DNA of 64,000 nt, from contig NZ_CP092427.2 of NCBI RefSeq assembly GCF_022374875.2, forward strand, positions 1,798,001-1,862,000, in the 5' to 3' direction. The notes under the pieces are model-generated. The model saw nothing but the letters and a program-made list of their open reading frames with translations, was not told the origin of the DNA and made no database searches. Source of the stretch: Mycolicibacterium rufum (GTDB lineage: Bacteria > Actinomycetota > Actinomycetes > Mycobacteriales > Mycobacteriaceae). Of this stretch, positions 1-10,129 are shown in pieces. Every line of letters starts with the position of its first letter. Positions within the stretch are counted from its first letter, which is position 1. The position numbers were made by a program, and so were the translations under genes.

Positions 1-1
1 G

Positions 2-1300
2 ACGCGCCTCGGTCGCATCGTCGCGGTCACCGCGTTGACCGCCGCACTCGCCCCCTCGCCCCCGGCGCACGCGGCGGTCACACCGCCGCCGATCGACGAC
101 ACCCGGCTTCCCCCGGCAGGTCCGGCACGCGCACCGCATCCCACCGAACAGCGGGAGGACTGTGTGGCCACACGGCCCCCGACCGGCCGGGGCCGCATAC
201 TCGACGACCTGCCGTCGGTGTGGGCGCTCACCCGCGGCGCCGGGCAGACCGTCGCGGTCATCGACACCGGCGTCGCGCGCCATCGCCGCCTCCCCCACCT
301 CGTGGGCGGCGGCGACTTCGTCGGCTCGACGGACGGGACCGCCGACTGCGACGGACACGGCACGCTCGTCGCCGGCATCATCGCCGCGGCCGCCGAGCCG
401 ACCCACCCGCGCGGATTCGGCGGGATCGCACCCGAGGTGTCCCTGGTGTCGATCCGACAGTCCAGCAATAAGTTCGGATACACCGACGACGCCGGCTCGG
501 GAGTCGGCGACGTCGAGACCCTCGCTGCGGCGGTCCGCCTCGCCGCCGATCTGGGCGCCACCGTGATCAACATCTCGTCGGTGGCGTGCCTGGCGGCCGA
601 CGGCGCACTCGACGACCGCGCGCTCGGCGCGGCTCTGGCCTACGCCGTCGACGTCACCGACACCGTCGTGGTCAGTGCGGCAGGCAATGTCGGCGCGGCG
701 GGTCAGTGTCCCGGCCAGAACACGACCGACGCCGTGACGGTGGTGGCCAGTCCCGCGTGGTACGACGACTATGTGCTCACCGTCGGTTCGGTCGCCGCCG
801 ACGGGTCGGCCTCGGAGTTCAGCCTCGCCGGGCCGTGGGTCGACGTCGCGGCACCCGGGGAGAACATCGTGTCGCTCGCGCCGGCGGCTGACGGGCTGGT
901 GGACTCGACCCCGTCCGGGATCGCGCTGTCCGGCACCAGCTATGCCGCCCCGCTGGTCGCCGGGATCGCCGCCCTGGTGCGCGCACGGCACCCGGAACTG
1001 ACCGCGCGCCAGGTCATGACCCGCATCGAGGACACCGCGCGGCACCCTGCCGGCGGCTGGAATGCCGCGGTGGGTCACGGGGTGGTCGACGTGCTGACCG
1101 CGATCGGTGAGCCGGCCCCCGCTTCACCACTGCGGACCGCGACCTCGTTGTCGGACATTCCCTCTGGGGCGCATCCACCCGCGCCGGCCACATCGGGCCG
1201 CGGCGTGCTGCTGTGCGCGGGCCTGGTCGGCGGGGTCGCGGCGCTCTGTGCGGCGCTGCGCCGCTCACGGCCGCGCGGCGACGACGTCCCAGGGACGTGA
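2..1300 (+). CDS. mycP4: Mycosin MycP4, subtilisin-like serine protease of ESX-4 (5' end outside window)
   Basis: Membrane-anchored S8 serine protease of the ESX-4 type VII secretion system, acting on the outer face of the cytoplasmic membrane. The reading frame is already open at base 2 and shows the end of a signal peptide (hydrophobic VAVTALTAALAP then PAHAA), so the true start lies upstream. The catalytic triad is complete: Asp in VIDTG (base ~263), His in DGHGT (~356), Ser in SGTSYAAP (~938), with the oxyanion Asn in SAAGN. A C-terminal membrane helix (LLCAGLVGGVAALCAAL) is followed by a basic tail. The last 36 bases overlap the convergent eccB gene, the arrangement of Rv3449/Rv3450c in M. 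tuberculosis. Confidence 0.93.
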   Translation, partial: TRLGRIVAVTALTAALAPSPPAHAAVTPPPIDDTRLPPAGPARAPHPTEQREDCVATRPPTGRGRILDDLPSVWALTRGAGQTVAVIDTGVARHRRLPHLVGGGDFVGSTDGTADCDGHGTLVAGIIAAAAEPTHPRGFGGIAPEVSLVSIRQSSNKFGYTDDAGSGVGDVETLAAAVRLAADLGATVINISSVACLAADGALDDRALGAALAYAVDVTDTVVVSAAGNVGAAGQCPGQNTTDAVTVVASPAWYDDYVLTVGSVAADGSASEFSLAGPWVDVAAPGENIVSLAPAADGLVDSTPSGIALSGTSYAAPLVAGIAALVRARHPELTARQVMTRIEDTARHPAGGWNAAVGHGVVDVLTAIGEPAPASPLRTATSLSDIPSGAHPPAPATSGRGVLLCAGLVGGVAALCAALRRSRPRGDDVPGT

Positions 1301-2653
1301 CGCCGACCTGACGCTGAGGTCCGGTCCGCGCGGCAATACCGCGAGGACCGGCCACGGCGCCGCCGGAGCCGGCAGCGGCAGGCCCAACCGCGTTGCCGTG
1401 TCGGCGTTCTCGAGCCCGAACAGCACCCCCGCGTCGGTGAGCAGGAACAGCGGCCCCACGCTGTCCGGACCGCTCCCGAGGGACACCGACTGGACGAACG
1501 CGCTGCGGCCCCGCGGCATCGCGACCGCGTCGACGGCGGGCCCGGATCCGTCGGCCTGCGCCAGGGTGACGGCGCCGTCGCGCACCGGAACGGCGTCGGC
1601 GGTGAGGACCGTGGTGCGCGCACCGGGGTCGCCGGGCGCGGGCTGCCAGCGCGCGCACACTACCGCCGGGTGGTGCGCGCCGGCCCGATCCGGGTAGGTG
1701 CCGACGGGCAGCGTGTTGACCACGGGGAGCTCGCCGACGAGATCCGCATTGATCGTGGGGATCTGAACGCCGGGCCGTGCATCGGTGAACCGGATCAGAT
1801 CCGCGGCGACCTCTCCGACCCGCTGCAGGCCGCCGCTGAGCACGACGAACAGATCGGGTGTGCGCCCGGCACCCCGCACCGCGACCACCGACCCGACCGG
1901 GTGATCGCGCAACCTACCCGGCCCGGGGGTCCCGCGCTGCGGGATGTGCGGCGCCGCGAGGGCAGGACCTTCGGGGATCGAGGTCAGCACAGCGGGCGAG
2001 AGCATCTGCGGCTCGACGCCCTCGAGATGCAGCGCCCGCACGACGGCGGGATGGCGCAGGTCGACCCGCGCGCGCAGGCCGCCGTAGAGCAGATAGGTCT
2101 GCGCCGCCCCGGCGCCGAGCGGCCTGACCAGCACGCCGCGTTCGGGCGGGACGGCGCCGTCGGCGAGCGGCCCCGCGATCACGGTCGTCGCTGCGCCGTC
2201 GTCGCACACGGTCCAGCCGGACTCGGCGGGCGGCACGGGCGGGGGAAGATGTTCGGGCGCACCGGGGATGCCCAGCTGCGCGCCGCGTCGGGCCCGGTCC
2301 ACCGCGTCCTGGGACACCGTCCGGGGCGGCGTGGAGCTGCCCGCGATCAGCCATGCGGAGGCCAGGTTCGGGACGGGGTGGAGGGTGTCCTCGATGCGGA
2401 CGTACAGCGCACCGGTGTCGCGAACCATCACCACGGCGGCGTCCCCGACGTCACCGGCCGGCCGGAGCACCGCCAGCACCGCGCCCACCGCGACCGCCAC
2501 CGCCGTCAGGACCGCACCGGCGACCAGTGAGAGATGTTGCGCGCGAAGCGGATCGTCGACCATCCCGGCGTCGCCGCGCACCAGTGCGTGCTCCATCCGG
2601 CGCACCAGGAACCGGTGACCGCTGACCTGCAGCCGCATGATCGGTTGCCGCAT
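1265..2653 (-). CDS. eccB4: ESX-4 secretion protein EccB4
   Basis: EccB component of the type VII (ESX-4) membrane complex, 462 residues, the family's normal size. The N-terminus carries the hallmark cytoplasmic segment (LQVSGHRFLVRRMEHALVR, then DDPLRAQ) followed by one membrane helix (LVAGAVLTAVAVAVGAVLAVL); the rest is the large periplasmic R-repeat domain. It is convergent with mycP4 and overlaps its end by 36 bases. Upstream on the same strand, 45 bases away, lies a CGNR regulator. ESX-4 assignment rests on the neighbours (mycP4 and the cutinase/truA/rplQ block as in Rv3449-Rv3456c), not on the protein alone. Confidence 0.92.
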   Translation of the reverse strand: MRQPIMRLQVSGHRFLVRRMEHALVRGDAGMVDDPLRAQHLSLVAGAVLTAVAVAVGAVLAVLRPAGDVGDAAVVMVRDTGALYVRIEDTLHPVPNLASAWLIAGSSTPPRTVSQDAVDRARRGAQLGIPGAPEHLPPPVPPAESGWTVCDDGAATTVIAGPLADGAVPPERGVLVRPLGAGAAQTYLLYGGLRARVDLRHPAVVRALHLEGVEPQMLSPAVLTSIPEGPALAAPHIPQRGTPGPGRLRDHPVGSVVAVRGAGRTPDLFVVLSGGLQRVGEVAADLIRFTDARPGVQIPTINADLVGELPVVNTLPVGTYPDRAGAHHPAVVCARWQPAPGDPGARTTVLTADAVPVRDGAVTLAQADGSGPAVDAVAMPRGRSAFVQSVSLGSGPDSVGPLFLLTDAGVLFGLENADTATRLGLPLPAPAAPWPVLAVLPRGPDLSVRSASRPWDVVAARP

Positions 2654-2698
2654 CGCACCCCCTCGAGCGAGCGTAACGACGCTGCGCGGGGGGTCGGC

Positions 2699-3250
2699 TC
2701 ACTTGTTGGAGCGACGCTCGCGGTAGGCGGCGACGTGCTGCCGGTTGCCGCAGTTGCCGGTGTCGCAGAACTTGCCGGACCGGTTGCGGGACAGATCGAT
2801 CAGCACGGCATCGCAGTCCGGCGCGGCGCACACCTTGAGCCGGCGCAATTCGCCGGAGCGGATCAGGTCGGCCAGCGCCATCGCCATCTCCGCGCCCATG
2901 CGCTGCCACAGCGGATCGTGGATGGAGGCCAGGTGCAGATGCCACTCGGGCATCTCCGGGTGCCGGGTCAGCCACGGTGCGGCGCGGGTGTCGGCCAGCA
3001 GTGCGTTCACCTGCCCCACGGCGCGGACTTCGTCATCGGCGATCTCCCAGATCGCACCCAGCCGGGCGCGCAGCCGGTGCACCGATTCGAGTTCGGCGGC
3101 GTCGTGGTCACGCCTGCCGGTCCAGCCGAAGCTGTCCAAGTACTCGTCGAGGGCGGGCAGGTCACCGAGTCGTTCACCGTCCACCCGGTCGGAGTTGATC
3201 AGCACTCCCGCCGCCCGAAGGGTGAGCTCGGTGTCATGACTGAAAAGCAT
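2699..3250 (-). CDS. CGNR zinc-finger (ABATE-domain) transcriptional regulator
   Basis: Putative DNA-binding stress-type regulator of 183 residues. The N-terminal two thirds fit the ABATE domain (LRAAGVLINS near the start); the C-terminus is a CGNR zinc finger with four cysteines (VCAAPDC, then FCDTGNCGNR) and a basic tail YRERR. The start at 3250 has AAAGGAG 11 bases upstream; an in-frame ATG at 3259 would leave only two bases to that Shine-Dalgarno. It diverges from the EamA transporter across about 95 bases, so it may regulate that gene, which is inference only. Confidence 0.85.
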   Translation of the reverse strand: MLFSHDTELTLRAAGVLINSDRVDGERLGDLPALDEYLDSFGWTGRRDHDAAELESVHRLRARLGAIWEIADDEVRAVGQVNALLADTRAAPWLTRHPEMPEWHLHLASIHDPLWQRMGAEMAMALADLIRSGELRRLKVCAAPDCDAVLIDLSRNRSGKFCDTGNCGNRQHVAAYRERRSNK

Positions 3251-3345
3251 TTGACTCATGACTCCTTTCAGCGGTAGCGTCATGACCAAAGTTGATTTTA
3301 CTCATGTCTTTGCTGTTAAGGCATCTGAACCCCGGAGGTGCACCC

Positions 3346-4374
3346 ATGGCCGTGCTCACGACCACGTCGCGGTTTCGCAGCGGTCTCCTCTTCGCGGTCG
3401 GCTCGGCGTTCGCCTTCGGGTGTTCCGGACCGTTCGCCAAGGCGCTGATGACGGCAGGCTGGAGCCCGACGGCCGCGGTCACCGCCCGGCTGGCCGGCGG
3501 GGCGTTCGCGATGGCCGTGTTCGCCACCGTCGCACATCCCGGCTGGCTGCGCGAGGCACGTCACCACCTGCGCACCGTCGTCGCGTACGGGCTGATCCCG
3601 ATCGCCGGGGCCCAGCTGTTCTACTACAACGCCGTCGCCCACCTGTCGGTCGGTGTCGCGCTGCTCCTCGAGTACACCGCGCCGATCCTGGTGGTCGGCT
3701 GGCTGTGGGCGACCACCAGGCGCCGGCCCACCGCGCTCACCCTCGGCGGCGTGGCCCTCGCGGTGGCCGGCATCACCGCAGTGCTCGGACTGGTCGGCCC
3801 GCACGGCCTGTCCGGAATCGACATCAACCCGGTCGGCGTCGGGTGGGGGCTGGCCGCGGCGGTGTGCGCCGCCTGCTACTTCCTGATGTCGGAGAACGCC
3901 ACCGGCGCCCGTGGCGAATCCGGCGCACCGGCGCTGCACCCGATCACGCTGGCCGCGGCCGGCCTGATCGTCGGCGCCGGAGCCGTCGCGCTGCTCGGCA
4001 TCTCCGGCGCGATGCCACTGCGATTCACCGCCAACGACACCGTGGTGGCCGGCTGGACCACCTCCTGGGTACTGCCCGTCGTCGCGCTGGCGCTGCTGCC
4101 CACCGCGATCGCCTACACGCTCGGCATCGTCGGCATCGCCCGCCTGCGGCCGCGTTTCGCCAGCCTGGTCGGTCTGTCGGAAGTGATGTTCGCGGTGCTG
4201 GCGGCGTGGGTGCTGCTGGGCGAGGCGGTCACCGCGACCCAGGCCGTCGGCGGGCTGATCGTGCTGGCCGGCTTGGCGCTGGCCCGCCAGGGCGACCGCG
4301 GCGATCACCTCGACGAGGCCAACGCCGCGACGTGGCCGGATGCCCCGCTAGGTGAACTAACATCGTCTGGGTGA
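3346..4374 (+). CDS. EamA-family (DMT superfamily) transporter
   Basis: Inner-membrane permease of the drug/metabolite transporter superfamily, 342 residues with about ten hydrophobic segments arranged as two EamA repeats (first from GLLFAVGSAFAFG, second from GVGWGLAAAVCAACYF). Substrate unknown; RhtA-type metabolite exporters are the closest general class. The ATG at 3346 is chosen because GGAGG lies seven bases upstream. Its TGA overlaps the GTG of the first cutinase (GTGA). It diverges from the CGNR regulator. Confidence 0.85.
   Translation: MAVLTTTSRFRSGLLFAVGSAFAFGCSGPFAKALMTAGWSPTAAVTARLAGGAFAMAVFATVAHPGWLREARHHLRTVVAYGLIPIAGAQLFYYNAVAHLSVGVALLLEYTAPILVVGWLWATTRRRPTALTLGGVALAVAGITAVLGLVGPHGLSGIDINPVGVGWGLAAAVCAACYFLMSENATGARGESGAPALHPITLAAAGLIVGAGAVALLGISGAMPLRFTANDTVVAGWTTSWVLPVVALALLPTAIAYTLGIVGIARLRPRFASLVGLSEVMFAVLAAWVLLGEAVTATQAVGGLIVLAGLALARQGDRGDHLDEANAATWPDAPLGELTSSG
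4358..4363 (+). promoter_or_regulatory. -10 element TAACAT, leaderless promoter of first cutinase
   Basis: TAACAT fits the mycobacterial TANNNT -10 motif and ends seven bases before the GTG at 4371, so transcription would begin at the start codon. No Shine-Dalgarno is visible. It lies inside the end of the EamA gene. Confidence 0.55.
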
Positions 4375-5030
4375 AGATCGATCTTGATATGCGCCGCGGG
4401 CCTGCGCTCGCCGCAAGCCTGTTCGCCAGCGCGGCACTCGTGTTCGCGCCCGCCGTCGCGGCACCCGTCGCCTCCGCGCAGGGCTGCCCCGACATCGAGG
4501 TCGTCTTCGCCCGCGGCACCGACGAACCGCCCGGCCTGGGCCGGGTCGGCTCGGCCTTCGTCGACTCCCTCAGCGGACGGGTCGGCGGCCGCTCCGTCGG
4601 CTCCTACGCGGTGAACTACCCGGCGACCTACGACTTCCTGCAGGTCGCCGCCGGGGCCAACGACGCCAGCGGCCACATCCAGTACATGATCAACACCTGC
4701 CCGAACACCCGACTGGTGCTCGGCGGATACTCCCAGGGCGCCGCGGTGATCGACGTCATCGCGGCGGTTCCGGTCCCCGGCGCCGGGTTCACCGCCCCGC
4801 TGCCGCCGAACGCTCCCGACCACGTCGCCGCGATCGCCGTGTTCGGCAACCCGTCGGCCAAGATCGGTCTTCCGCTGACCTCGAGTCCCGTCTGGGGCTC
4901 GCGGTCGATCGACCTGTGCACTCCCGGTGACCCGGTGTGCTCGGGCGGTGACGACATCCCCGCGCACAGCAACTACGGCCCGTCCGGCCTCACCGACCAG
5001 GCGGCCGGATTCGTCGCGGGACTTCTGTAG
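4371..5030 (+). CDS. Secreted cutinase-family carboxylesterase (copy 1)
   Basis: Cutinase-like serine esterase (CFP21/Culp type), 219 residues, exported by a signal peptide with a hydrophobic core (LAASLFASAALVFAPAVA) and cleavage near ASAQG. The nucleophile is in GGYSQG; the other catalytic residues are expected in CTPGDPVC (Asp) and IPAHSNYG (His). Four cysteines fit the two conserved disulfides. GTG 4371 overlaps the upstream TGA and has a TANNNT box at leaderless spacing; ATG 4389 is an alternative start. First of three tandem paralogues at the position of cut3/cut4 (Rv3451/Rv3452). Confidence 0.9.
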   Translation: MKIDLDMRRGPALAASLFASAALVFAPAVAAPVASAQGCPDIEVVFARGTDEPPGLGRVGSAFVDSLSGRVGGRSVGSYAVNYPATYDFLQVAAGANDASGHIQYMINTCPNTRLVLGGYSQGAAVIDVIAAVPVPGAGFTAPLPPNAPDHVAAIAVFGNPSAKIGLPLTSSPVWGSRSIDLCTPGDPVCSGGDDIPAHSNYGPSGLTDQAAGFVAGLL

Positions 5031-5043
5031 CCCAGCTATGCGT

Positions 5044-5049
5044 TACGGT
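5044..5049 (+). promoter_or_regulatory. Candidate -10 TACGGT for second cutinase
   Basis: TACGGT matches TANNNT and ends five bases before GTG 5055; spacing is one base short of the usual leaderless geometry, so this is weaker than the boxes of the flanking cutinases. Confidence 0.35.
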
Positions 5050-5054
5050 GTCTT

Positions 5055-5720
5055 GTGCGCATCGACCGACTGAGCCGCCTGCTGCGTGCGGCCGTTGCCC
5101 TCGCGGTGATCCCGCCGGCTGCCTCTGTTGCCCTCCCCTCGACCGCCTCCGCGCAGCCGTGCCCGGACGTCGAGGTGATCTTCGCCCGCGGAACGAGCGA
5201 GCCTCCGGGCGTCGGCCGGGTCGGTCAGGCGCTGACCGACGCGTTGATCGGCCAACTCGGCGGACGCTCCGTGACGACGTACGGCGTCAACTATCCCGCG
5301 AGCTACGACTTCCTCAACACCGCGGTCGGCGCCACCGACGCTGCTGGCCGGATCGCGTCGATGGCCGCGCAGTGCCCCGACACCCGGATCGTGCTCGGCG
5401 GGTACTCCCAGGGCGCCGCGGTCGTCGACATGCTGGCCGGAGTTCCCCCGCTGGGCAACAAAATCGGCGACATCGGATCCGCTCCCCCACTGGCCTCCGG
5501 ACTGAACGGAAATGTCGCCGCCGTGGCGGTTTTCGGTAACCCGGCCACCAAGTTCGGCAACCCCGTCTCGGCGGCGGGCTCGTTCGCCGGCAAAGCCATC
5601 GACCTGTGCGCCGACGGGGACCCGATCTGCTCGGACGGCCGAAACCCGTTCGCGCACACCCACTACGAATCGTCGGCATTCATCCCGCAGGCCGCGGGAT
5701 TCGCGGCGGGCCGCGTCTGA
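5055..5720 (+). CDS. Secreted cutinase-family carboxylesterase (copy 2)
   Basis: Second tandem cutinase-like esterase, 221 residues, very close in layout to copy 1: signal peptide ending near TASAQ, PCPDVEVIFARGTSEPPG block, nucleophile in GGYSQG, Asp in CADGDPIC and His in FAHTHYE. The four framework cysteines are conserved. It starts with GTG 24 bases after copy 1 and has no clear Shine-Dalgarno, so it probably has its own promoter. Likely substrates are ester bonds of lipids or polyesters; specificity cannot be read from sequence. Confidence 0.9.
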   Translation: MRIDRLSRLLRAAVALAVIPPAASVALPSTASAQPCPDVEVIFARGTSEPPGVGRVGQALTDALIGQLGGRSVTTYGVNYPASYDFLNTAVGATDAAGRIASMAAQCPDTRIVLGGYSQGAAVVDMLAGVPPLGNKIGDIGSAPPLASGLNGNVAAVAVFGNPATKFGNPVSAAGSFAGKAIDLCADGDPICSDGRNPFAHTHYESSAFIPQAAGFAAGRV

Positions 5721-5726
5721 GCTGTC

Positions 5727-5732
5727 TATCAT
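5727..5732 (+). promoter_or_regulatory. -10 element TATCAT, leaderless promoter of third cutinase
   Basis: TATCAT matches TANNNT and ends seven bases before ATG 5740, so the transcript should start at or next to the start codon. No Shine-Dalgarno is present between the two genes. Confidence 0.55.
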
Positions 5733-5739
5733 CGGCGGG

Positions 5740-6405
5740 ATGACTGTCTCGCTGATGGGCCGCGTCCTGGGGCCGGTGCTCGCCGCTGTGGCGATGGTCG
5801 CCGGACTCGTCGGACCGGCCACCCCCGTCGCGTCGGCCGAATCGTGCCCGCAGGCCGAGCTGATCTTCGCCCGCGGCCGTCTCGAAGCGCCCGGCGCGGG
5901 GCAGATCGGCAACGCTCTGGCGTCGGCACTGCGCGACAAGACCGGTAAGAACGTCCGGCTGTACGCGGTGAAGTACCCCGCCGACACCCAGGTCGACATC
6001 GGCGCCAACGACATGAGCCAGCGCATCAGCTACATGACCGGCGCCTGCCCCGACACCCGCCTGGTGCTCGGCGGCTACTCGTTGGGCGCGGCGGTCACCG
6101 ACGTCGTGGTGGCCGTCCCCATCGCCGCGTTCGGGTTCAAGAATCCGATGCCCGACGGCGCAGATCGGCAGATCGCCGCGGTCACGCTGTTCGGCAACGG
6201 CAGTCAGTGGGTGGGCCCCATCGCGAACTTCACCAATCCGGCGCTGCGCGACAGGATCATCGAGTTGTGCCACGGTGACGATCCGATCTGCAATCCGACC
6301 GATCCCAACAACTGGCAGGATTACTGGCCCGACCATCTCGCGCCCGCCTACATCAAGGCCGGCATGGTGAACCAGGCCGCCGACTTCGTGGCCGGTCGGA
6401 TCTGA
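5740..6405 (+). CDS. Secreted cutinase-family carboxylesterase (copy 3, divergent)
   Basis: Third tandem cutinase-like protein, 221 residues, less similar to the other two. Signal peptide ends near ASAES. The ARGTxEPPG block has become ARGRLEAPG, and the nucleophile elbow is GGYSLG instead of GGYSQG; Asp lies in CHGDDPIC and a His in PDHLAP. Triad and cysteines remain, so it is probably active but with altered substrate pocket. ATG 5740 is supported by a -10 box at leaderless distance. Convergent with truA, seven bases between the stops. Confidence 0.86.
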   Translation: MTVSLMGRVLGPVLAAVAMVAGLVGPATPVASAESCPQAELIFARGRLEAPGAGQIGNALASALRDKTGKNVRLYAVKYPADTQVDIGANDMSQRISYMTGACPDTRLVLGGYSLGAAVTDVVVAVPIAAFGFKNPMPDGADRQIAAVTLFGNGSQWVGPIANFTNPALRDRIIELCHGDDPICNPTDPNNWQDYWPDHLAPAYIKAGMVNQAADFVAGRI

Positions 6406-6412
6406 CGAAGCT

Positions 6413-7291
6413 CTAGAGTGTCTCGCCGGCGCTGCGCATATCCCGGGTGACGACCGTGCGCGCGGCGAGTTCCTCGTCGGGCGGATAGTCGACGCCGACG
6501 AACGTCAGGCCCCGCGCCGGTGCCGCGGCGAAGTCACTGGAGCGTTGCGTCGCGGTGAGCAGCGCCGCACACCAGGCCGCGTCACGGCGGTGCTCCCCCA
6601 CCGCGAGCAGCGCCCCGACCAGTGAGCGCACCATGTTCCAGCAGAACGCGTCGGCGCTGACATGGATCGCGACACGGTCGTCGGTGCGCACGCAGTCGAG
6701 CCGCTGGAGATCCCGGATCGTCGTCGCGCCGTCACGGTGGCGGCAGAACGCCGCGAAGTCGCGCAGCCCGAGCAGTCCGCGGGCCGCCGCGGACATGGCG
6801 TCGACGTCCAAGGGGCGCGGCCATGCCGTCACGAACCGCGCGTCCTGGGGGATCACACCGAACGGCGCGGTCGACAGCCGGTAGACGTAGTGCCGCCGCA
6901 ACGCCGAGAACCGGGCATCGAAACCCGGTGCTGCGCGGCCGATCTGCAGCACCCGGACGTCCTCGGGCAGCATCCGGCCCAGCCGGCGCACCAGCGGCCC
7001 GAACTCCTCGTCCCCGACCCGCCGGGTACGCGGGTAGGCGTGCGGCAGCGCCGCGGCGGGAACATCCACGTGCGCCACCTGACCTGTCGCGTGCACCCCC
7101 GAGTCGGTGCGGCCCGCCGCCCGGGTCAGCACCGGCGTACGGAACACCGTGCCCAGCGCGTCGTCGATCGCACCGGCCACCGTCCGCTGACCGGCCTGGG
7201 TGGCCCACCCCGCGAAATCCGTTCCTTCGTAAGCAATATCCAAGCGGAGACGAACGAGCCCGCCACCGGAATCGATGACGGGCTCGTTCAT
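6413..7291 (-). CDS. truA: tRNA pseudouridine(38-40) synthase TruA
   Basis: Converts U38-U40 of tRNA anticodon arms to pseudouridine. 292 residues; the catalytic Asp63 lies in the conserved [12 protein letters not shown] motif, and the [11 protein letters not shown] and [13 protein letters not shown] blocks are typical. The ATG at 7291 is seven bases after the rplQ stop, so it is the last gene of the rplQ operon, as Rv3455c in M. tuberculosis. The open frame continues upstream through rplQ, but that part is an Arg/Pro shadow of the rplQ tail. Confidence 0.95.
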   Translation of the reverse strand: MNEPVIDSGGGLVRLRLDIAYEGTDFAGWATQAGQRTVAGAIDDALGTVFRTPVLTRAAGRTDSGVHATGQVAHVDVPAAALPHAYPRTRRVGDEEFGPLVRRLGRMLPEDVRVLQIGRAAPGFDARFSALRRHYVYRLSTAPFGVIPQDARFVTAWPRPLDVDAMSAAARGLLGLRDFAAFCRHRDGATTIRDLQRLDCVRTDDRVAIHVSADAFCWNMVRSLVGALLAVGEHRRDAAWCAALLTATQRSSDFAAAPARGLTFVGVDYPPDEELAARTVVTRDMRSAGETL

Positions 7292-7298
7292 GGGACTG

Positions 7299-7898
7299 CT
7301 ACTTGGCGTCGTCGGCCTTGTCGTCACCGGCGGACTCCTCGGCCTCGGCCTCGGCCTCCGCGGTCTGGGCCTCCTCGATCGCGGCGTCCTCGGCGATCGG
7401 GGTCTCCTCGATGGCCTCGACCTCTTCGGCACTCGGCCCCTCGGTGGCCTCCGGCTCGACCGCGGCCTGCGGTGCGGCGGCAGCCGCGACCTTCTGGGCA
7501 CCCGCGCTCCGGCGAGCCCTGTTGGCCTCCGACGTCACGGTCTTCTCCCGCACCAGCTCGATGACCGCCATGGGCGCGTTGTCGCCCTTGCGGTTCTCGA
7601 CCTTGATGATGCGGGTGTAACCGCCGGCGCGATCGGCGTAGAACGGCCCGATCTCGGCGAACAGGGTGTGCACGACGTCCTTGTCACGGATCTTCTTCAT
7701 CACCTCACGCCGGTTGTGCAGCGTGCCCTTCTTGGCGTGGGTGATGAGCTTCTCCGCGTACGGACGCAACGCCCGCGCCTTCGGCTCGGTGGTCTTGATG
7801 CGGCCGTGCTCGAAGAGCGACGTGGCCAGGTTGGCCAGCAGCGCCTTCTGGTGCGAGGACGACCCGCCGAGGCGAGGACCCTTGGTGGGCTTGGGCAT
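7299..7898 (-). CDS. rplQ: 50S ribosomal protein L17 with long acidic tail
   Basis: Large-subunit protein L17 near the exit tunnel. The conserved core ([17 protein letters not shown] through about residue 118) is complete. It is followed by roughly 75 residues rich in Ala and Glu ([20 protein letters not shown]) ending GDDKADDAK, giving 199 residues against about 120 in most bacteria. Mycobacterial L17 is generally extended, so this is a lineage trait. It lies between rpoA (61-base gap) and truA. Confidence 0.97.
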   Translation of the reverse strand: MPKPTKGPRLGGSSSHQKALLANLATSLFEHGRIKTTEPKARALRPYAEKLITHAKKGTLHNRREVMKKIRDKDVVHTLFAEIGPFYADRAGGYTRIIKVENRKGDNAPMAVIELVREKTVTSEANRARRSAGAQKVAAAAAPQAAVEPEATEGPSAEEVEAIEETPIAEDAAIEEAQTAEAEAEAEESAGDDKADDAK

Positions 7899-7958
7899 TG
7901 CGACTATCTCCTCTTGGGGGCCGGCCCCCGTATCAGGTAGGGCCGGGACGGATTCTTG

Positions 7959-9050
<1,092 letters not shown>

Positions 9051-9087
9051 TTAGCTGATCTGCCGGACCGGATGGCCGGCAGACGCT

Positions 9088-9693
9088 TTACTTCGAGTAG
9101 AGCTCGACGATGAGCTGCTCGGTCAGCGGCACGTCGATCTGCGCACGCTCGGGCAGCTGGTGCACGAGGATGCGCTGACGCTCGCCGACGACCTGCAGCC
9201 AGCCGGGGATCGGGCGGTCGCCGGCGTTGGCCCGGGACAGCTCGAACGGCAGCGTGTTGATCGACTTGTCCTTGATGTCGATGATGTCGTACTGCGCGAC
9301 GCGGTAGCTGGGGATGTCGACCTTCACGCCGTTGACGGTGAAGTGGCCGTGGCTGACCAGCTGGCGCGCCATCCGGCGGGTACGGGCCAGGCCGGCGCGG
9401 TACACGACGTTGTCCAGCCGGCTCTCCAGGATGCGCAGCAGGTTGTCACCTGTCTTGCCCGGCAGACGGTTGGCTTCCTCGTAGTAGCGACGGAACTGCT
9501 TCTCCATCACGCCGTAGGTGAAGCGGGCCTTCTGCTTCTCCTGCAGCTGCTGGCGGTACTCGCTCTCCTTGATCCGCGCGCGGCCGTGCTGGCCGGGCGG
9601 GTAGGGGCGCTTCTCGAACGACTGATCTCCACCGACGAGGTCGACGCCGAGGCGGCGCGACTTGCGGGTGACGGGTCCGGTGTAACGAGCCAT
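9088..9693 (-). CDS. rpsD: 30S ribosomal protein S4
   Basis: Primary 16S rRNA binder, 201 residues, with the S4 RNA-binding fold (LDNVVYRAGLARTRRMARQLVSHGH). Begins MARYTGPVTRKSRRLG and ends LIVELYSK. This form lacks the four N-terminal zinc cysteines. Placed 16 bases after rpsK and 76 bases before rpoA. Confidence 0.98.
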   Translation of the reverse strand: MARYTGPVTRKSRRLGVDLVGGDQSFEKRPYPPGQHGRARIKESEYRQQLQEKQKARFTYGVMEKQFRRYYEEANRLPGKTGDNLLRILESRLDNVVYRAGLARTRRMARQLVSHGHFTVNGVKVDIPSYRVAQYDIIDIKDKSINTLPFELSRANAGDRPIPGWLQVVGERQRILVHQLPERAQIDVPLTEQLIVELYSK

Positions 9694-9709
9694 GAGTGTT
9701 CTTCCTCCC

Positions 9710-10123
9710 CTAGACCCGGCGCCGCTTGGGCGGACGGCAGCCGTTGTGCGGCTGCGGGGTGACGTCGGAAATGGCGCCCACCTCGAGGCCGGCGGCCTGC
9801 AGCGAGCGGATGGCGGTCTCGCGGCCCGAACCCGGGCCCTTGACGAACACGTCGACCTTCTTCACGCCGTGCTCCTGCGCCTTGCGGGCAGCGTTCTCGG
9901 CGGCGAGCTGGGCGGCGAACGGCGTCGACTTGCGCGAGCCCTTGAAGCCCACGTGACCCGAGCTGGCCCACGCGATGACGTTGCCCTGCGGGTCGGTGAT
10001 CGACACGATCGTGTTGTTGAACGTGCTCTTGATGTGCGCGGCGCCGTGCGGGACGTTCTTCTTCTCCCGGCGGCGGGTCTTGGCGGCACCCTTCTTGGGC
10101 GCGCCCTTCTTGGCTTGTGCCAT
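9710..10123 (-). CDS. rpsK: 30S ribosomal protein S11
   Basis: Platform protein S11, 137 residues; a basic N-terminal arm ([14 protein letters not shown]), the [19 protein letters not shown] signature and the C-terminal [13 protein letters not shown]. Six bases after rpsM; part of the same operon (Rv3459c). Confidence 0.98.
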   Translation of the reverse strand: MAQAKKGAPKKGAAKTRRREKKNVPHGAAHIKSTFNNTIVSITDPQGNVIAWASSGHVGFKGSRKSTPFAAQLAAENAARKAQEHGVKKVDVFVKGPGSGRETAIRSLQAAGLEVGAISDVTPQPHNGCRPPKRRRV

Positions 10124-10129
10124 CTCGGG

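Noticed and set aside
6413..7501. A longer TruA starting upstream at 7501
   Set aside because: The extra 70 residues are an Arg/Pro shadow of the rplQ acidic tail; the ATG at 7291 gives the normal size.
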